From: Chryseobacterium indologenes
GTDB taxonomy: Bacteria > Bacteroidota > Bacteroidia > Flavobacteriales > Weeksellaceae
Assembly (NCBI RefSeq): GCF_002025665.1
Contig: NZ_CP018786.1
Coordinates: 2,914,001-2,978,000, forward strand
DNA: 64,000 bases
Direction of reading: 5' to 3'
Within the stretch, counting starts at the first letter, position 1. Each line of letters begins with the position of its first letter. This document shows, in pieces, positions 20,063 through 29,483 of this stretch. A program made the position numbers and the translations under genes. The notes under the pieces were generated by a model. The model was not told where the DNA came from, did no database searches, and saw nothing but the letters and a program-made list of their open reading frames with translations.

Positions 20063-20533
20063 TTATATCTTGGAAGTAAGCTCTTGTGTTTTCGCGGTTA
20101 AACTTCTCGTAATATCACCTAAAAGCTGGTTTATTTGACTTTGATTACAAAAAGTAATATCAATACTTTTTTTCAATATCTTTCCTGAAGAATTTGAAAA
20201 AAGAATAATTAAATATTTCCGAAAGATTCTTTCCTTTATTTCTATCCTAATAATTTTTGTTTGAGGCATTTCAAAGACCGGCATTTTTTTTCCACCTGAA
20301 AGCCATTGATAATTTTTAATGGAAACCACTTGTCCGGAATTCTCATATTCGAATATAAACCGGTTCTTTAATGCAGCATATATCAATACAAGTAAAGCCG
20401 TTAAGAAAAATATTCCTGAAAATAAATGATAACCAAAATACCCAAGACTAATAATGATCAAAAAAAGCAATGTAGATATAACTAACTGAAAAGTCATATA
20501 ATTGCTTACTTTTTTCTTATTATTTATTTTCAT
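20063..20533 (-). CDS. Membrane protein of unknown function
   Basis: A 156-residue protein with two adjacent membrane segments (about residues 14-32 and 36-55) and a soluble C-terminal part (about 56-156) that is probably cytoplasmic. The layout recalls PH-domain-like or DUF membrane proteins, but no motif supports a name. It precedes the HTH pair on the same strand with a gap of 31 bases, so it could be in their operon. Confidence 0.6.
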   Translation of the reverse strand: MKINNKKKVSNYMTFQLVISTLLFLIIISLGYFGYHLFSGIFFLTALLVLIYAALKNRFIFEYENSGQVVSIKNYQWLSGGKKMPVFEMPQTKIIRIEIKERIFRKYLIILFSNSSGKILKKSIDITFCNQSQINQLLGDITRSLTAKTQELTSKI

Positions 20534-20600
20534 TAACCTCCAATTATTAAAATTGTTTATTCTTATTTATTTTCTCTTTTTACATTCTTGAATTCAAATG

Positions 20601-20620
20601 GCGGAATATTGCTATTCCGC
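20601..20620 (-). terminator. Hairpin after the 20645 gene
   Basis: Arms GCGGAATA and TATTCCGC around TTGC, with partial extension on both sides, between the minus-strand genes 20645-21556 and 20063-20533. It probably separates the two transcripts. Confidence 0.55.
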
Positions 20621-20644
20621 TCATTCAAAAATGTAATTAAAAAT

Positions 20645-21556
20645 CTAATTCTTATAAAAACTATATCCCACGGATTGTACTCCCCAGTTTTTCAAAAGTT
20701 GTGGATCAGTAAGAGTTTGTCTTGTTGAAAGGTTTTCAATTCCATATAACAATTCTACTTTATATTCACTATCTGGGTCAATACTAACAGCTGTACCATC
20801 TCCAATACTATAGAAAGCAGATAAGAAATATCTAAGATTTGCATTATTAGAAGCTGTTGTTGTATATGGAACTCCTGAGCTATCATTATTGGCAGCTTCA
20901 CTCAAATACGGTGAAATCTGAGTGGTTTGCATTGTTACAGTAACTACATCAACAACATTCCAGGCAGTACCCGTTTTTTTATACAATCTGGCATATGCCC
21001 TGCTATGAAAGAAAAGTGGCACTTTGATTCTTCCTGTACCCCCTTCTATATTTACTTGAGAATAATTAAATCCGTAACTCATTTCAAACCATGTATTCCA
21101 TGTTGCCGTTCCTCTCCTTATCGACCCTGCAGGAAATTTAAATACAACTTCCGAATTAGGTACCACCCAGCAGTTAGCAGGTTGAATAGTAGTCCCGGTC
21201 CCTCCATCCTGCGCATTTGTTTGCATCGTATTTAATATAGATGTTAAGGGCACGTTCGCGCTAGTGTTTTGTCTCACATTACTATCAATATTATACAAAA
21301 CAAAATCATTCGGATTTACAGGCTTAAACACCCCTACATTTCCATTTCCATCAGCAACCATAGGAGTTCCAGCCGGAATAACTGGCAAGTCTCTAACTCG
21401 CAATTGTCCATTAATATCCAATGTTTTTGTAGGAGACGTTGTATTAATTCCAACATTTCCTGTTTGCGCAAATACGCCAGTTGACAGCCCTAATAATACA
21501 GCTGCAAAAGATCTAACTTTTGTGTTTTTAATCATATTTAGGTTTATTTTTTTCAT
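20645..21556 (-). CDS. Secreted VGINTxTP-type protein
   Basis: A 303-residue secreted protein. A signal peptide runs to about residue 30 (ending VFAQ); the alternative ATG at 21535 (MIKNTKVRSF) gives a more normal signal-peptide length. The mature start is TGNVGINTTSPTKTLDINGQ, and the C-terminal 200 residues look beta-rich, with no sorting domain. It shares the head motif with the proteins at 18072 and 25710, and all three lie close to the first kinase/regulator pair. A long hairpin lies just upstream. Function unknown. Confidence 0.75.
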   Translation of the reverse strand: MKKINLNMIKNTKVRSFAAVLLGLSTGVFAQTGNVGINTTSPTKTLDINGQLRVRDLPVIPAGTPMVADGNGNVGVFKPVNPNDFVLYNIDSNVRQNTSANVPLTSILNTMQTNAQDGGTGTTIQPANCWVVPNSEVVFKFPAGSIRRGTATWNTWFEMSYGFNYSQVNIEGGTGRIKVPLFFHSRAYARLYKKTGTAWNVVDVVTVTMQTTQISPYLSEAANNDSSGVPYTTTASNNANLRYFLSAFYSIGDGTAVSIDPDSEYKVELLYGIENLSTRQTLTDPQLLKNWGVQSVGYSFYKN

Positions 21557-21617
21557 TCATTTGCCTGTTATTCAACTTTGTTTTTTTAAGATAAAATAAT
21601 TTAATCAAGTAAAACAT

Positions 21618-21667
21618 GTTATTTCTTTAAACACAAAGGAGAAATTATCTCCTCTGTGTGAAATAAC
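21618..21667. other. 50-base near-perfect hairpin between divergent genes
   Basis: Outer arms GTTATTTC / GAAATAAC (21618-21625 and 21660-21667) enclose inner arms ACACAaAGGAGA / TCTCCTcTGTGT with an AATTA loop. It lies 60-110 bases before the start of the VGINT gene on the minus strand and has no gene ending into it, so it is more likely a 5' leader structure than a terminator. Confidence 0.45.
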
Positions 21668-21823
21668 CTTGAAATTTTTGATTAAAATGTTTGGGAACAT
21701 ATTTAACTTAAATTGTTAAATCAAGTAATAAATTATTGTTGCAAATATCTGATAACCTTAATAAAACCTAAAATAATTTTTGTAAATATATGTTATCATT
21801 ATTGTAATTTTTAATAATATAGC

Positions 21824-21881
21824 ATGTAGTTTATAAATGACATTTAATTTTTTCAATAGTAATTAATTTTTACTACATTTA
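21824..21881 (+). promoter_or_regulatory. Promoter of sensor kinase 1 with island operator
   Basis: Operator TGTAGTTTATAAATGACA in the 20-mer at 21824-21843, then exactly 30 bases, then the -7-like box TACATTTA (21874-21881). No -33 TTG is evident, consistent with activator dependence. Confidence 0.6.
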
Positions 21882-21937
21882 CAACAATAATTAAATATAA
21901 TAAATAAAAACATAAAAATAAAACACTAAAATTAGCA

Positions 21938-24931
21938 ATGTCGCACAGAATACTTACATCCCTGCTATTAATTTTTATACAGAGTTGTTACGGTCAACTA
22001 GTCGATACTGCATGGTATGACACGGATAACGGACTTCCCCAGAATAGTGTAAAAGATATCATTAAAGATAAACATGGGTTCATATGGCTGAGTACAGAAA
22101 ATGGTTTAGTACGTTATGACGGATATAGTTTTGTTACTTATAATCATCTTAATCTTAAAAACAACAGGTTTACCACATTTTTTGGCAGTGTAGAAAAAGA
22201 CTCTATTTATAATTTTACTGCTTATACAGAAAACATAGTTTTACTCAATAAAAGAAACATAAACACTTTACGTTATCAGACAGATTGTGTAAGAAAAGCA
22301 TTGCATGAAAGCAAGTTATATGGATTATTTGTAAAAAATGGAGCTCCTGAAAAAATAGATCATAAAGACTTCTTTATTTATTTTGGTAAAAAAAACACCT
22401 ATCATCTATTTAATAATGGAATTATACAATATAATGATAGAAAGATAGTACCCATAAAGAAACTGCATAAGAATTATATAACCAATACTTTTTGTTTAGG
22501 ACAAAATATTTTTATCATTTCCAGAACATTAAAAAAAATTATCAAAATTTCGTCAGGGCAAGTCAGATATTTAGATGCCTCGGATATTTTTTTCCAAAAT
22601 AATGTGAAAGTATATTGGAGCCAAATTAATGATCAATGCTTTCTTTTTCATGACAATACCTTGTATAGAGTATCCTTTCAGCATAATGAAATTGGTTTAA
22701 AAAAAATGATTCATTATGATCTTAATGAAAACTCCTTAGCTTCCATTTATCATGATGAAATCAACAATAAATTATATCTCGGAACATTATCAGATGGATT
22801 GAATGTCATCAAGTTTAATAATTTTCATGTAGCTAACCGATCTGATAAATCCTATGAAAATATTTTTTATTCAATACTTCCCTTTGAAGATAATAAAGTA
22901 ATTACCCCTTCCGGAGATGTATACAATGAAAACGGATTGATAAAACAGTATCATTTTAATACGACAAGCCGATATTTCTTGTTATATGACAGTAAAAAAA
23001 ATATTATTGTTCAAAATGGGGCTTCATTACTCCGTTTTTTTCAAAACTCCAACTACTCGAAAAGTGAATCTATATATTTTGAGAAAACACCATCTCATGT
23101 ATTGAATGTCAACAATTACTATGTTATTGCATTTCATGAGCAACCTTCATTACAATCTCAGCTCACCTTCTATAAAGACTCCAGTTTTAAAGATCCCTTT
23201 TTACAATTTTGGGTTCCAAATATTGTCACTTCAGTACAGAAGTTGGCTCACAATAAATGGCTGATAGGGAGCAGAGAAGCTTTATATACAATAGAAGCAC
23301 CAACATTTACCCCTAAAAAAATTTCCACCGAGCCCTTACACATAAGAGAAATTACAAAGACAAAGGATGGAAATTTTTGGATCATGACTCAGGGAAACGG
23401 TTTTTTCCTTTATAATAAGGGCCAACTTATTAAAATGCCGGAAGATAAAAACGGATACCTTTTATTTGCCCATACTATTCTGGAGGACAACAAAGGATTT
23501 CTTTGGATCAGTACTAACAATGGTTTATTCAAAGTATTCAAAAACAACTTACTGCAATATGCTAAAGATAAGAAAACTTTACCTAACTATTACCGATATA
23601 GCAAGGAAGACGGGTTTAATACGAATGAGTTCAATGGTGGAGGTGCTCCCAGCTCTTCAGTTCTTCAGAATGGATATTTTGTATTTCCATCCATCAAAGG
23701 CCTGGTGTTTTTTGATCCTCAGAAAATAAGAAGTTATTATCCTAAAAACTTCTTTTTGGAGCGGGTTATTTTTTATGACTCCAAAAGCAGTATAAAAGGG
23801 CAGAATATTAATCTGGAAAACAATTTTTATAAAGCAATTATATTATTGGATGTGCCTTATTATGCCAACAGAGCCAATTTGGTTATCGAAGCAAAACTAA
23901 AAGATTCCAAAAATGAGAAATGGGAAAGGATAAATAGTGATGGTAAATATTATATCTCAAACCTGGAACCAGGCCAATATCAACTTATTGCGAGGGTATT
24001 AATTTCTCCCGAAGGGAAATATCTATACAAAACACTCAATATCAATGTAAAATATTTATTTTATCAAACACTTATTTTTAAATTCTTTATTGCTTTACTA
24101 TTAATTCTTATTGTATTTACCCTTTTTAAAATAAGAATAAAAAGACAGAAAAAGAAAAAAAGGGAACTTGAAAAAATTATCGCAACAAGAACCCGGAAAC
24201 TGTCAAAAACAGTTTCAAAATTAGAACATACCAAGGAACAGCTGCGAAAAGAGAGTATACAACAGAAAAAATTATTAGAGACGATTAGCCATGATATCAT
24301 TACTCCTATAAAGTTTTTATCCATCACAGCTCAAAAGTTATACGAGACTGACGAGCATGATCGTTACATTCAAAAGAAATATTTTGAAAGTTTCTATAAA
24401 TCTTCAGTAGAATTTTACAATTTCGTAAAAACCTTAAAAGAATACGCGGAGATATATAATAATTCCGAAAAGAATGAAATTTATAATATTTACGAACTGG
24501 TAGAAGTCAAAAAAGCTCTTTTTGAAGGTGCTGCCAAAGAACAAAACGTCGTTATTATTAATAATATAAAAGATCCTACCTATTCAAAAATCAATCAGAA
24601 TGTACTAGCAGTTATCATCCACAACCTTATAGATAATGCAGTTAAAAATACTACCAGTGGAATCATAGAACTTTCTATGTTTGAATATAGCCGTACCTTC
24701 TTCCTGGAGGTAAAAGATACGGGCAAGGGAATGAGTAAGGAACAAATGATCTATTATGAAAAGCTTCAGGATAATATTGAAAATGAAAAACTGGTTTTAC
24801 AAAAATACAGTTTAGGATTACACCTTATTCTTCAGTTACTCATGATGATCAATGGCAAAATTGAATTTAAAAATAATATACCTCAAGGAACGATAATATC
24901 AATCAAAATAAAAAAACAAAAACATGAATAA
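21938..24931 (+). CDS. Propeller-type sensor histidine kinase, copy 1
   Basis: A 997-residue sensor. Residues 1-19 are a signal peptide. The periplasmic part holds beta-propeller repeats (GLPQNSVKDIIKDKHGFIWL, then STENGLVRYDG; later DNKGFLWISTNNGLFKV) and a Y_Y_Y-like domain (YYISNLEPGQYQLIARV). A membrane segment lies at about 710-730, followed by a coiled coil. The dimerisation/phosphoacceptor motif is ETISHDIITP with His785. The ATPase domain has VIIHNLIDNAVKNT and DTGKGM. Its stop overlaps the response-regulator start by eight bases. It is a full-length paralogue of the kinase at 30735. Such propeller sensors usually detect polysaccharide or peptide breakdown products; the ligand here is unknown. 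Confidence 0.93.
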   Translation: MSHRILTSLLLIFIQSCYGQLVDTAWYDTDNGLPQNSVKDIIKDKHGFIWLSTENGLVRYDGYSFVTYNHLNLKNNRFTTFFGSVEKDSIYNFTAYTENIVLLNKRNINTLRYQTDCVRKALHESKLYGLFVKNGAPEKIDHKDFFIYFGKKNTYHLFNNGIIQYNDRKIVPIKKLHKNYITNTFCLGQNIFIISRTLKKIIKISSGQVRYLDASDIFFQNNVKVYWSQINDQCFLFHDNTLYRVSFQHNEIGLKKMIHYDLNENSLASIYHDEINNKLYLGTLSDGLNVIKFNNFHVANRSDKSYENIFYSILPFEDNKVITPSGDVYNENGLIKQYHFNTTSRYFLLYDSKKNIIVQNGASLLRFFQNSNYSKSESIYFEKTPSHVLNVNNYYVIAFHEQPSLQSQLTFYKDSSFKDPFLQFWVPNIVTSVQKLAHNKWLIGSREALYTIEAPTFTPKKISTEPLHIREITKTKDGNFWIMTQGNGFFLYNKGQLIKMPEDKNGYLLFAHTILEDNKGFLWISTNNGLFKVFKNNLLQYAKDKKTLPNYYRYSKEDGFNTNEFNGGGAPSSSVLQNGYFVFPSIKGLVFFDPQKIRSYYPKNFFLERVIFYDSKSSIKGQNINLENNFYKAIILLDVPYYANRANLVIEAKLKDSKNEKWERINSDGKYYISNLEPGQYQLIARVLISPEGKYLYKTLNINVKYLFYQTLIFKFFIALLLILIVFTLFKIRIKRQKKKKRELEKIIATRTRKLSKTVSKLEHTKEQLRKESIQQKKLLETISHDIITPIKFLSITAQKLYETDEHDRYIQKKYFESFYKSSVEFYNFVKTLKEYAEIYNNSEKNEIYNIYELVEVKKALFEGAAKEQNVVIINNIKDPTYSKINQNVLAVIIHNLIDNAVKNTTSGIIELSMFEYSRTFFLEVKDTGKGMSKEQMIYYEKLQDNIENEKLVLQKYSLGLHLILQLLMMINGKIEFKNNIPQGTIISIKIKKQKHE

Positions 24932-25562
24932 AAAAATTATTATTGCAGATGATCATTTTGTAGTAAGATTTGGCACTACACTGATTTTAGAATCCCACTA
25001 CAAAGATGTACAGGTTTCCTGTGCAGAATCCTATACGGAACTCATAGAAAAGCTACATATTGAACAATTCGACCTACTAATCCTGGACATCAATATGCCG
25101 GAAAGCAAATATTTAAGTATGATTGGTGAATTAAAAACGATGCATCCCCATCTTAAAATTCTGGTTTTTTCTGTGTATGATAATGATATTGCAGTGCAGT
25201 ATATCATAGAAGGCGCCGATGGATATATTAATAAACTATCTGACGAAAACAATATCCTGGAAGCAGTTCAGCAAATCTTTGAAACCGGAACCTATTATTC
25301 TCCGGATATTGTAAAAAAACTCGTTTCTTCAGCTAAAAAAAACAATCCTGTAAATCCACTTGAAACATTATCAGAAAGAGAAAAAGAAATATTTGACCTG
25401 TTGGTTAAAGGGTACGGGAATATTGAAATATCAAATGAATTAAACCTTCACCTTTCTACTGTGAGCACCTACAAAGCAAGAATTTATAAAAAGTTGAATA
25501 TTAAAACCACGGTTGATCTTGTAAGACTAGGCGATAAAAACCAGACACACAAACATAAATAA
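24924..25562 (+). CDS. LuxR/NarL-type response regulator, copy 1
   Basis: A 212-residue regulator. The receiver domain has the acidic pair ADDH at 8-11, the phosphoacceptor Asp55 in LILDINMPES, and the conserved Lys in GYINKLSDE. The C-terminal GerE/LuxR helix-turn-helix (LSEREKEIFDLLVKGYGNIE, then ISNELNLHLSTVSTYKAR) is identical in its recognition part to that of copy 2 at 33718. Both therefore probably bind the same DNA site. It overlaps the kinase gene by eight bases and must be phosphorylated by it. A bidirectional terminator follows. Confidence 0.95.
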   Translation: MNKKIIIADDHFVVRFGTTLILESHYKDVQVSCAESYTELIEKLHIEQFDLLILDINMPESKYLSMIGELKTMHPHLKILVFSVYDNDIAVQYIIEGADGYINKLSDENNILEAVQQIFETGTYYSPDIVKKLVSSAKKNNPVNPLETLSEREKEIFDLLVKGYGNIEISNELNLHLSTVSTYKARIYKKLNIKTTVDLVRLGDKNQTHKHK

Positions 25563-25630
25563 ACTCCTATATTTAGTTTTTTCTAAAAAATAATCTATTG
25601 AAGTACCTACTGAATGAATGAATGTAAATA

Positions 25631-25662
25631 AAAAAAACGGAATAAATATTCCGTTTTTTTTT
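25631..25662. terminator. Bidirectional terminator
   Basis: Arms AAAAAAACGGAATA / TATTCCGTTTTTTT between the convergent response regulator and the VGIDT gene; runs of A and T on both sides serve both strands. Confidence 0.85.
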
Positions 25663-25709
25663 AATCATCTGTATTCTATAAGAATCGTAAAGTTGTTAAT
25701 ACAATTTTA

Positions 25710-26852
25710 TTAATGCTTTTTTGACTTAATTTTCTTTTGTAATTTTTGGGTTAAGTCAAGTAGTTTATTGATTTGTTCTTTTTGAGCATCAATCTGTGTT
25801 TGCTGTTTGATAACATGCAAGTAAAGTTCTTCTACTTTCTCCAATGTCTGGGTTGAAAGTTCTGATAAATTAAATGAGTAAAGTCCATTTTCTGTTTTTG
25901 CTAAATCATTAATAGAAGTTACCCCAGGTAAATGGTTGTTCTCTTTAATAAATTTTTCTGTATCATAAATATTTAAAAATTTATATTTAGAATTCAGTAA
26001 AGATTTTCCGTTGTAATACTCTTCGAATACATAATCGGGATAGGTAGTTGTTGCTGTCGTAATACTTCCGCTTACTTTTAATTTTTCACCTGGCGCAAAA
26101 GTAGTAGTTGAATATCCAACACCCACATTCTTAACAAAAAAAGCATTTCCATCAGGTTCGATCTTAGCTTGTGTAACTCCATTAACTCCAGAAGTTGGAG
26201 TTGTCAGAAAACTAATACCTGTAGGTGCATTTGTACCACCTGTCCCAATAGTAAGTCCAGAACTATTTCCTGCAGCTACAACTTGTGCTTCTGAGTTGGT
26301 ATCACAATAAATAAACAATGAATAATTTCCACCATTGGAAAAGCCCATTGAAGATCTTGTTCCCGTTCCTGAATCCTGTACGATACCCAGCCCCACACTA
26401 TTATTAATAGTTGTAGTTTGTTGATTCACAAATTTCAGATCCTTTCCATTTTGTGTAACCGTTCTCGTACTGGTAAGAGTGCCATCTGCATTATAAATAT
26501 TGTTATAAGAACTGATCAGTTTCTGCCATACTGAACCATCAAAATAATAGTAGCCAATACCGTCAATATTTACTCTTGGTCCGGTATTGTTACCTGCTGA
26601 GATATCTGTAATATATATCAATGCTCCTTTTTGATTAGCTCCATAAAGTACATCTCCTTTAGCGGAAAGCTGTGCACGGGTAAGCCTCGGTGCCTGAAGT
26701 CCGTCAAGATCAGTAGCCCCTAGTTTTCCATTAACATCCAATGTGGAGTTAGGCGTTGTAGTATCAATCCCTACACCTGCCGTCTGTGCAAAAATGCCAG
26801 CAGAAGTTACCATTAGGGCTGCCATAAATAAATTTGTTAAATTTTTTCTCAT
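25710..26852 (-). CDS. Secreted VGIDTxTP-type protein with coiled-coil tail
   Basis: About 380 residues from ATG 26852 (MRKNLTNLFMAAL); the frame continues to 26906, but that part does not look like a signal peptide. The mature start AGVGIDTTTPNSTLDVNG is the family motif, followed by LQAPRLTRAQL. The C-terminal part reads YPDYVFEEYYNG, then IKENNHLPGV, as in flavobacterial tail-fibre-like proteins, and the last 50 residues are a Gln/Lys-rich coiled coil (trimerisation is likely). Two operator-like palindromes lie upstream on the same strand. Function unknown. Confidence 0.8.
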   Translation of the reverse strand: MRKNLTNLFMAALMVTSAGIFAQTAGVGIDTTTPNSTLDVNGKLGATDLDGLQAPRLTRAQLSAKGDVLYGANQKGALIYITDISAGNNTGPRVNIDGIGYYYFDGSVWQKLISSYNNIYNADGTLTSTRTVTQNGKDLKFVNQQTTTINNSVGLGIVQDSGTGTRSSMGFSNGGNYSLFIYCDTNSEAQVVAAGNSSGLTIGTGGTNAPTGISFLTTPTSGVNGVTQAKIEPDGNAFFVKNVGVGYSTTTFAPGEKLKVSGSITTATTTYPDYVFEEYYNGKSLLNSKYKFLNIYDTEKFIKENNHLPGVTSINDLAKTENGLYSFNLSELSTQTLEKVEELYLHVIKQQTQIDAQKEQINKLLDLTQKLQKKIKSKKH

Positions 26853-27211
26853 TGTTTTAATTTTAATATTTAAACTTTTTTGAAGTGAAAAATATGGGAT
26901 AAGCAAGTAACCCTGATTCTTATATCCACTTGTGCATTGTTAACGTAAGACAGAAAAACATTCCATTACTTAAAAAGGGAACTGGAAAAATGATTTTTTG
27001 TTTTAAGCGTAAACAAAAAGTAGAATTAAATCTTTACAGAAGTGCATTACCTGATATAAAATTGTTCTACAGATAGTTTTTTAATGTTTTTGGGAATTAA
27101 AATATATTATGTTTTTATTTGCAATTCGTCATTACTGACTAATAATTCTTTTATTTTTCAAGAATGGAACTAATCCATTTTGATGTAACAAATTTAAAAT
27201 ACGGGATATGA

Positions 27212-27290
27212 AAAATTTAACTTTCCCCTGTAAAAACAAATTGCCACCAATGTAGTATTATATCTTGTTTATGTAGTTTAAAAACTACGT
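27212..27290 (-). promoter_or_regulatory. Promoter of the VGIDT gene with two operator copies
   Basis: On the minus strand: operator 1 ACGTAGTTTTTAAACTACAT (27290-27271, strongly palindromic), operator 2 AACAAGATATAATACTACAT (27269-27250, only the right half good), then 30 bases and the -7-like box TAAATTTT (27219-27212). The leader to ATG 26852 would be about 350 bases, with nothing recognised in it. Confidence 0.45.
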
Positions 27291-27352
27291 AACTCTGTAG
27301 ATGGTGAAATATATTAAAATATAAACTCTATTTTACAGGGTGATATCATTAC

Positions 27353-27386
27353 AATAATCCTCCGTCAGATTGACAGGAGGATTATT
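27353..27386 (-). terminator. Terminator of the catalase/ankyrin unit
   Basis: Arms AATAATCCTCC / GGAGGATTATT around a 12-base loop, 37 bases after the ankyrin gene on the minus strand. Confidence 0.7.
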
Positions 27387-27422
27387 ATGGAAGTTAGCAG
27401 ACAATAAAACAATTCTCCGAAA

Positions 27423-27932
27423 TTATAATGATTGAAGCAGCTTTACAGCCTCTTCATTATTTTGCATTACGGCATGTTGCAAAGCCGTATTGCCTCTATT
27501 ATCCTTAGCATTTTTATCTGCTCCGTTCTCTAAGAGCAGTTTTAGGATTTCTGTTCTTGCAAAAACAGCAGCATAGATAAGAGCCGTTGCATCATTATAG
27601 TTTTTGATGTTTATATTTGCCTTATGGGAAATCAACAACAAAATCATTTCTTTATATCCTTTAAACGTAGCTCCCATTAGTGCCGTATTACCACTATTAT
27701 CTTGAAGATCAGGCTGAGCTCCATTGTCAAGCAACCACTTTACCGCCTTTTCATGATTATGATATACGGCAAGTATTAAAGGAGTATATCCTTCCTCATT
27801 TTTAGAATTGACCTCTTTTTTAAACTGAGAAATTGCTTCTACATTACCTGTCTTTGCATAAGAAAAAATATCCTGTGCACTCATTTTGCTCATTGCAAAA
27901 AACATCATGATGGTAGAAAAAAGATATTTCAT
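27423..27932 (-). CDS. Periplasmic ankyrin-repeat protein (AnkB-like)
   Basis: A 169-residue protein. Residues 1-19 are a signal peptide ending SAQ, so it is exported. The rest is about four ankyrin repeats (EGYTPLILAVYHNHEKAVKW, then SGNTALMGATFKGYKEM, NDATALIYAAVFARTEI and RGNTALQHAVMQNNEEA). It starts five bases after the catalase gene. In Pseudomonas aeruginosa a periplasmic ankyrin protein, AnkB, next to katB supports catalase activity, and this pair has the same order and localisation, so a chaperone or protective role is the best guess. Confidence 0.88.
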   Translation of the reverse strand: MKYLFSTIMMFFAMSKMSAQDIFSYAKTGNVEAISQFKKEVNSKNEEGYTPLILAVYHNHEKAVKWLLDNGAQPDLQDNSGNTALMGATFKGYKEMILLLISHKANINIKNYNDATALIYAAVFARTEILKLLLENGADKNAKDNRGNTALQHAVMQNNEEAVKLLQSL

Positions 27933-27937
27933 TATTT

Positions 27938-29461
27938 CTATTTTGAAGACAATAAAGATTCCAGTTGCTGACGATCCATTTTAACATATTGAGCCAGTCG
28001 CTTTCCATATTCTGCATCTGCCTGATAGAAATAGGAGATCATTTTCGCCACTACTTTTTTATTCTCAACACTGCTCAGAGCACTACCCAGATTTTTAATC
28101 AGGTTATCCTGATCTTTTTTAGAGAAAGACCGATAAAGTTCTCCAGCTTGTTTAAAGTTGTTTTCTTTATCGAGTTTAGCTTGTGCTGTAGATGTACCGG
28201 CAGGGAAAACAGTTTGGGAGTATTTGAATTTTTTATTATCAGTAACTTCAGGCTTAGTTGTTGAAGGCTGATAGTTTACCTCTCCGTTCTGAGCTCTCAT
28301 AGACATATAGCCGTTTTGGTTATATGTTGTCACATTATTTTTTGCTGCATTAATTGGTAACTGTTGGAAGTTCCCTCCAATTCTGTGTCTTTGGGTATCA
28401 AAATATGAGAATAATCTTCCCTGTAACAGTTTATCTTCTGATGGTTCTATTCCCGGAACAAGAGTACCGGGAGAAAAAGCAGCCTGTTCTACCTGCTGAA
28501 AATAATTTGTTGGATTTTGATTAAGGGTCATCGTTCCCACTTTCACTGATTTTGCGATAGATTCCGGCCATACTTTAGTTACATCTACCGGATTAAAATC
28601 GAGCTTTTCAAAATCATCCTTTTTCAACATCTGCACATATAAATCCCATTTTGGAAAGTCTTTATTCTGGATAGAATTATATAAATCTCTTGTTGCATGT
28701 TCTATTTGTGTAGATTGGATTTTATCAGCTTCTTCCTGCGTAAGATTTCTTTCACCTTGCTTGGGAATCCACTTGTATTTTACATAAGTTATTTCTCCTT
28801 TTGTATTGATCCATTTAAAAGCATGTACTCCATTTCCTTGCATCTCTCTGTAATTGGCAGGAATTCCATTGTCAGAGAACAACCATGTCAGCATATGGGT
28901 AGCCTCCGGGATATTAGCCATAAAATCAAAAACCCTGTTATTATCGGAAGCATTATTAGTAACCGGAGAAGGTTTAAAAGCGTGTACCATATCTGGAAAC
29001 TTAATTGCATCTCTGATAAAAAACACCGGTAAATTGTTACCTACCAAGTCATAATTTCCCTGATCCGTATAAAACTTAACAGCAAATCCTCTTGGATCTC
29101 TAAAAGTTTCCGGAGATCCCTGCTGATGTACTACGGTAGAGAATCTTACCAATACCGGAGTTTTCTTACCAGCCTTTGATAAAAAATCAGCCATTGTAAC
29201 ATCAGAAAAATCAGCATCTGCAACAAATTCACCTATGGCTCCTGCTCCTCTTGCATGCACTACTCTTTCAGGAATTCTTTCCCTGTCAAAGGCAGCCAGT
29301 TTTTCGATTAAATGAATATCCTCCAGCAATACCGGTCCGTTATTACCTACTGTTTTAGAATTTTGGTTATCTCCTACAGGGCTCCCTGTATTAGTCGTCA
29401 ACTGCTGAGAATAGACTGTTGATGCTATCAGGATTCCCGCTAACAAAACATTTTTTTTCAT
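27938..29461 (-). CDS. Periplasmic haem catalase
   Basis: A 507-residue monofunctional catalase that converts hydrogen peroxide to water and oxygen. A signal peptide (residues 1-19, ending VYSQ) puts it in the periplasm, unlike most catalases. The active-site His lies in ERVVHARGAGAIGEF, and the haem-ligand Tyr lies in GRLFSYFDTQRHRIG. Its partner gene (ankyrin) follows five bases later. It complements the cytoplasmic KatG at 15695. The promoter has a -7 box next to a 24-base inverted repeat. Confidence 0.95.
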   Translation of the reverse strand: MKKNVLLAGILIASTVYSQQLTTNTGSPVGDNQNSKTVGNNGPVLLEDIHLIEKLAAFDRERIPERVVHARGAGAIGEFVADADFSDVTMADFLSKAGKKTPVLVRFSTVVHQQGSPETFRDPRGFAVKFYTDQGNYDLVGNNLPVFFIRDAIKFPDMVHAFKPSPVTNNASDNNRVFDFMANIPEATHMLTWLFSDNGIPANYREMQGNGVHAFKWINTKGEITYVKYKWIPKQGERNLTQEEADKIQSTQIEHATRDLYNSIQNKDFPKWDLYVQMLKKDDFEKLDFNPVDVTKVWPESIAKSVKVGTMTLNQNPTNYFQQVEQAAFSPGTLVPGIEPSEDKLLQGRLFSYFDTQRHRIGGNFQQLPINAAKNNVTTYNQNGYMSMRAQNGEVNYQPSTTKPEVTDNKKFKYSQTVFPAGTSTAQAKLDKENNFKQAGELYRSFSKKDQDNLIKNLGSALSSVENKKVVAKMISYFYQADAEYGKRLAQYVKMDRQQLESLLSSK

Positions 29462-29483
29462 AATTTTTTATTTTATAGTGGGG

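Noticed and set aside
18072..26852. Phage tail-fibre or prophage origin of the VGINTxTP proteins
   Set aside because: They have ordinary signal peptides and lie among host genes with no capsid, terminase, integrase or lysis genes; the resemblance is to a common flavobacterial secreted family.
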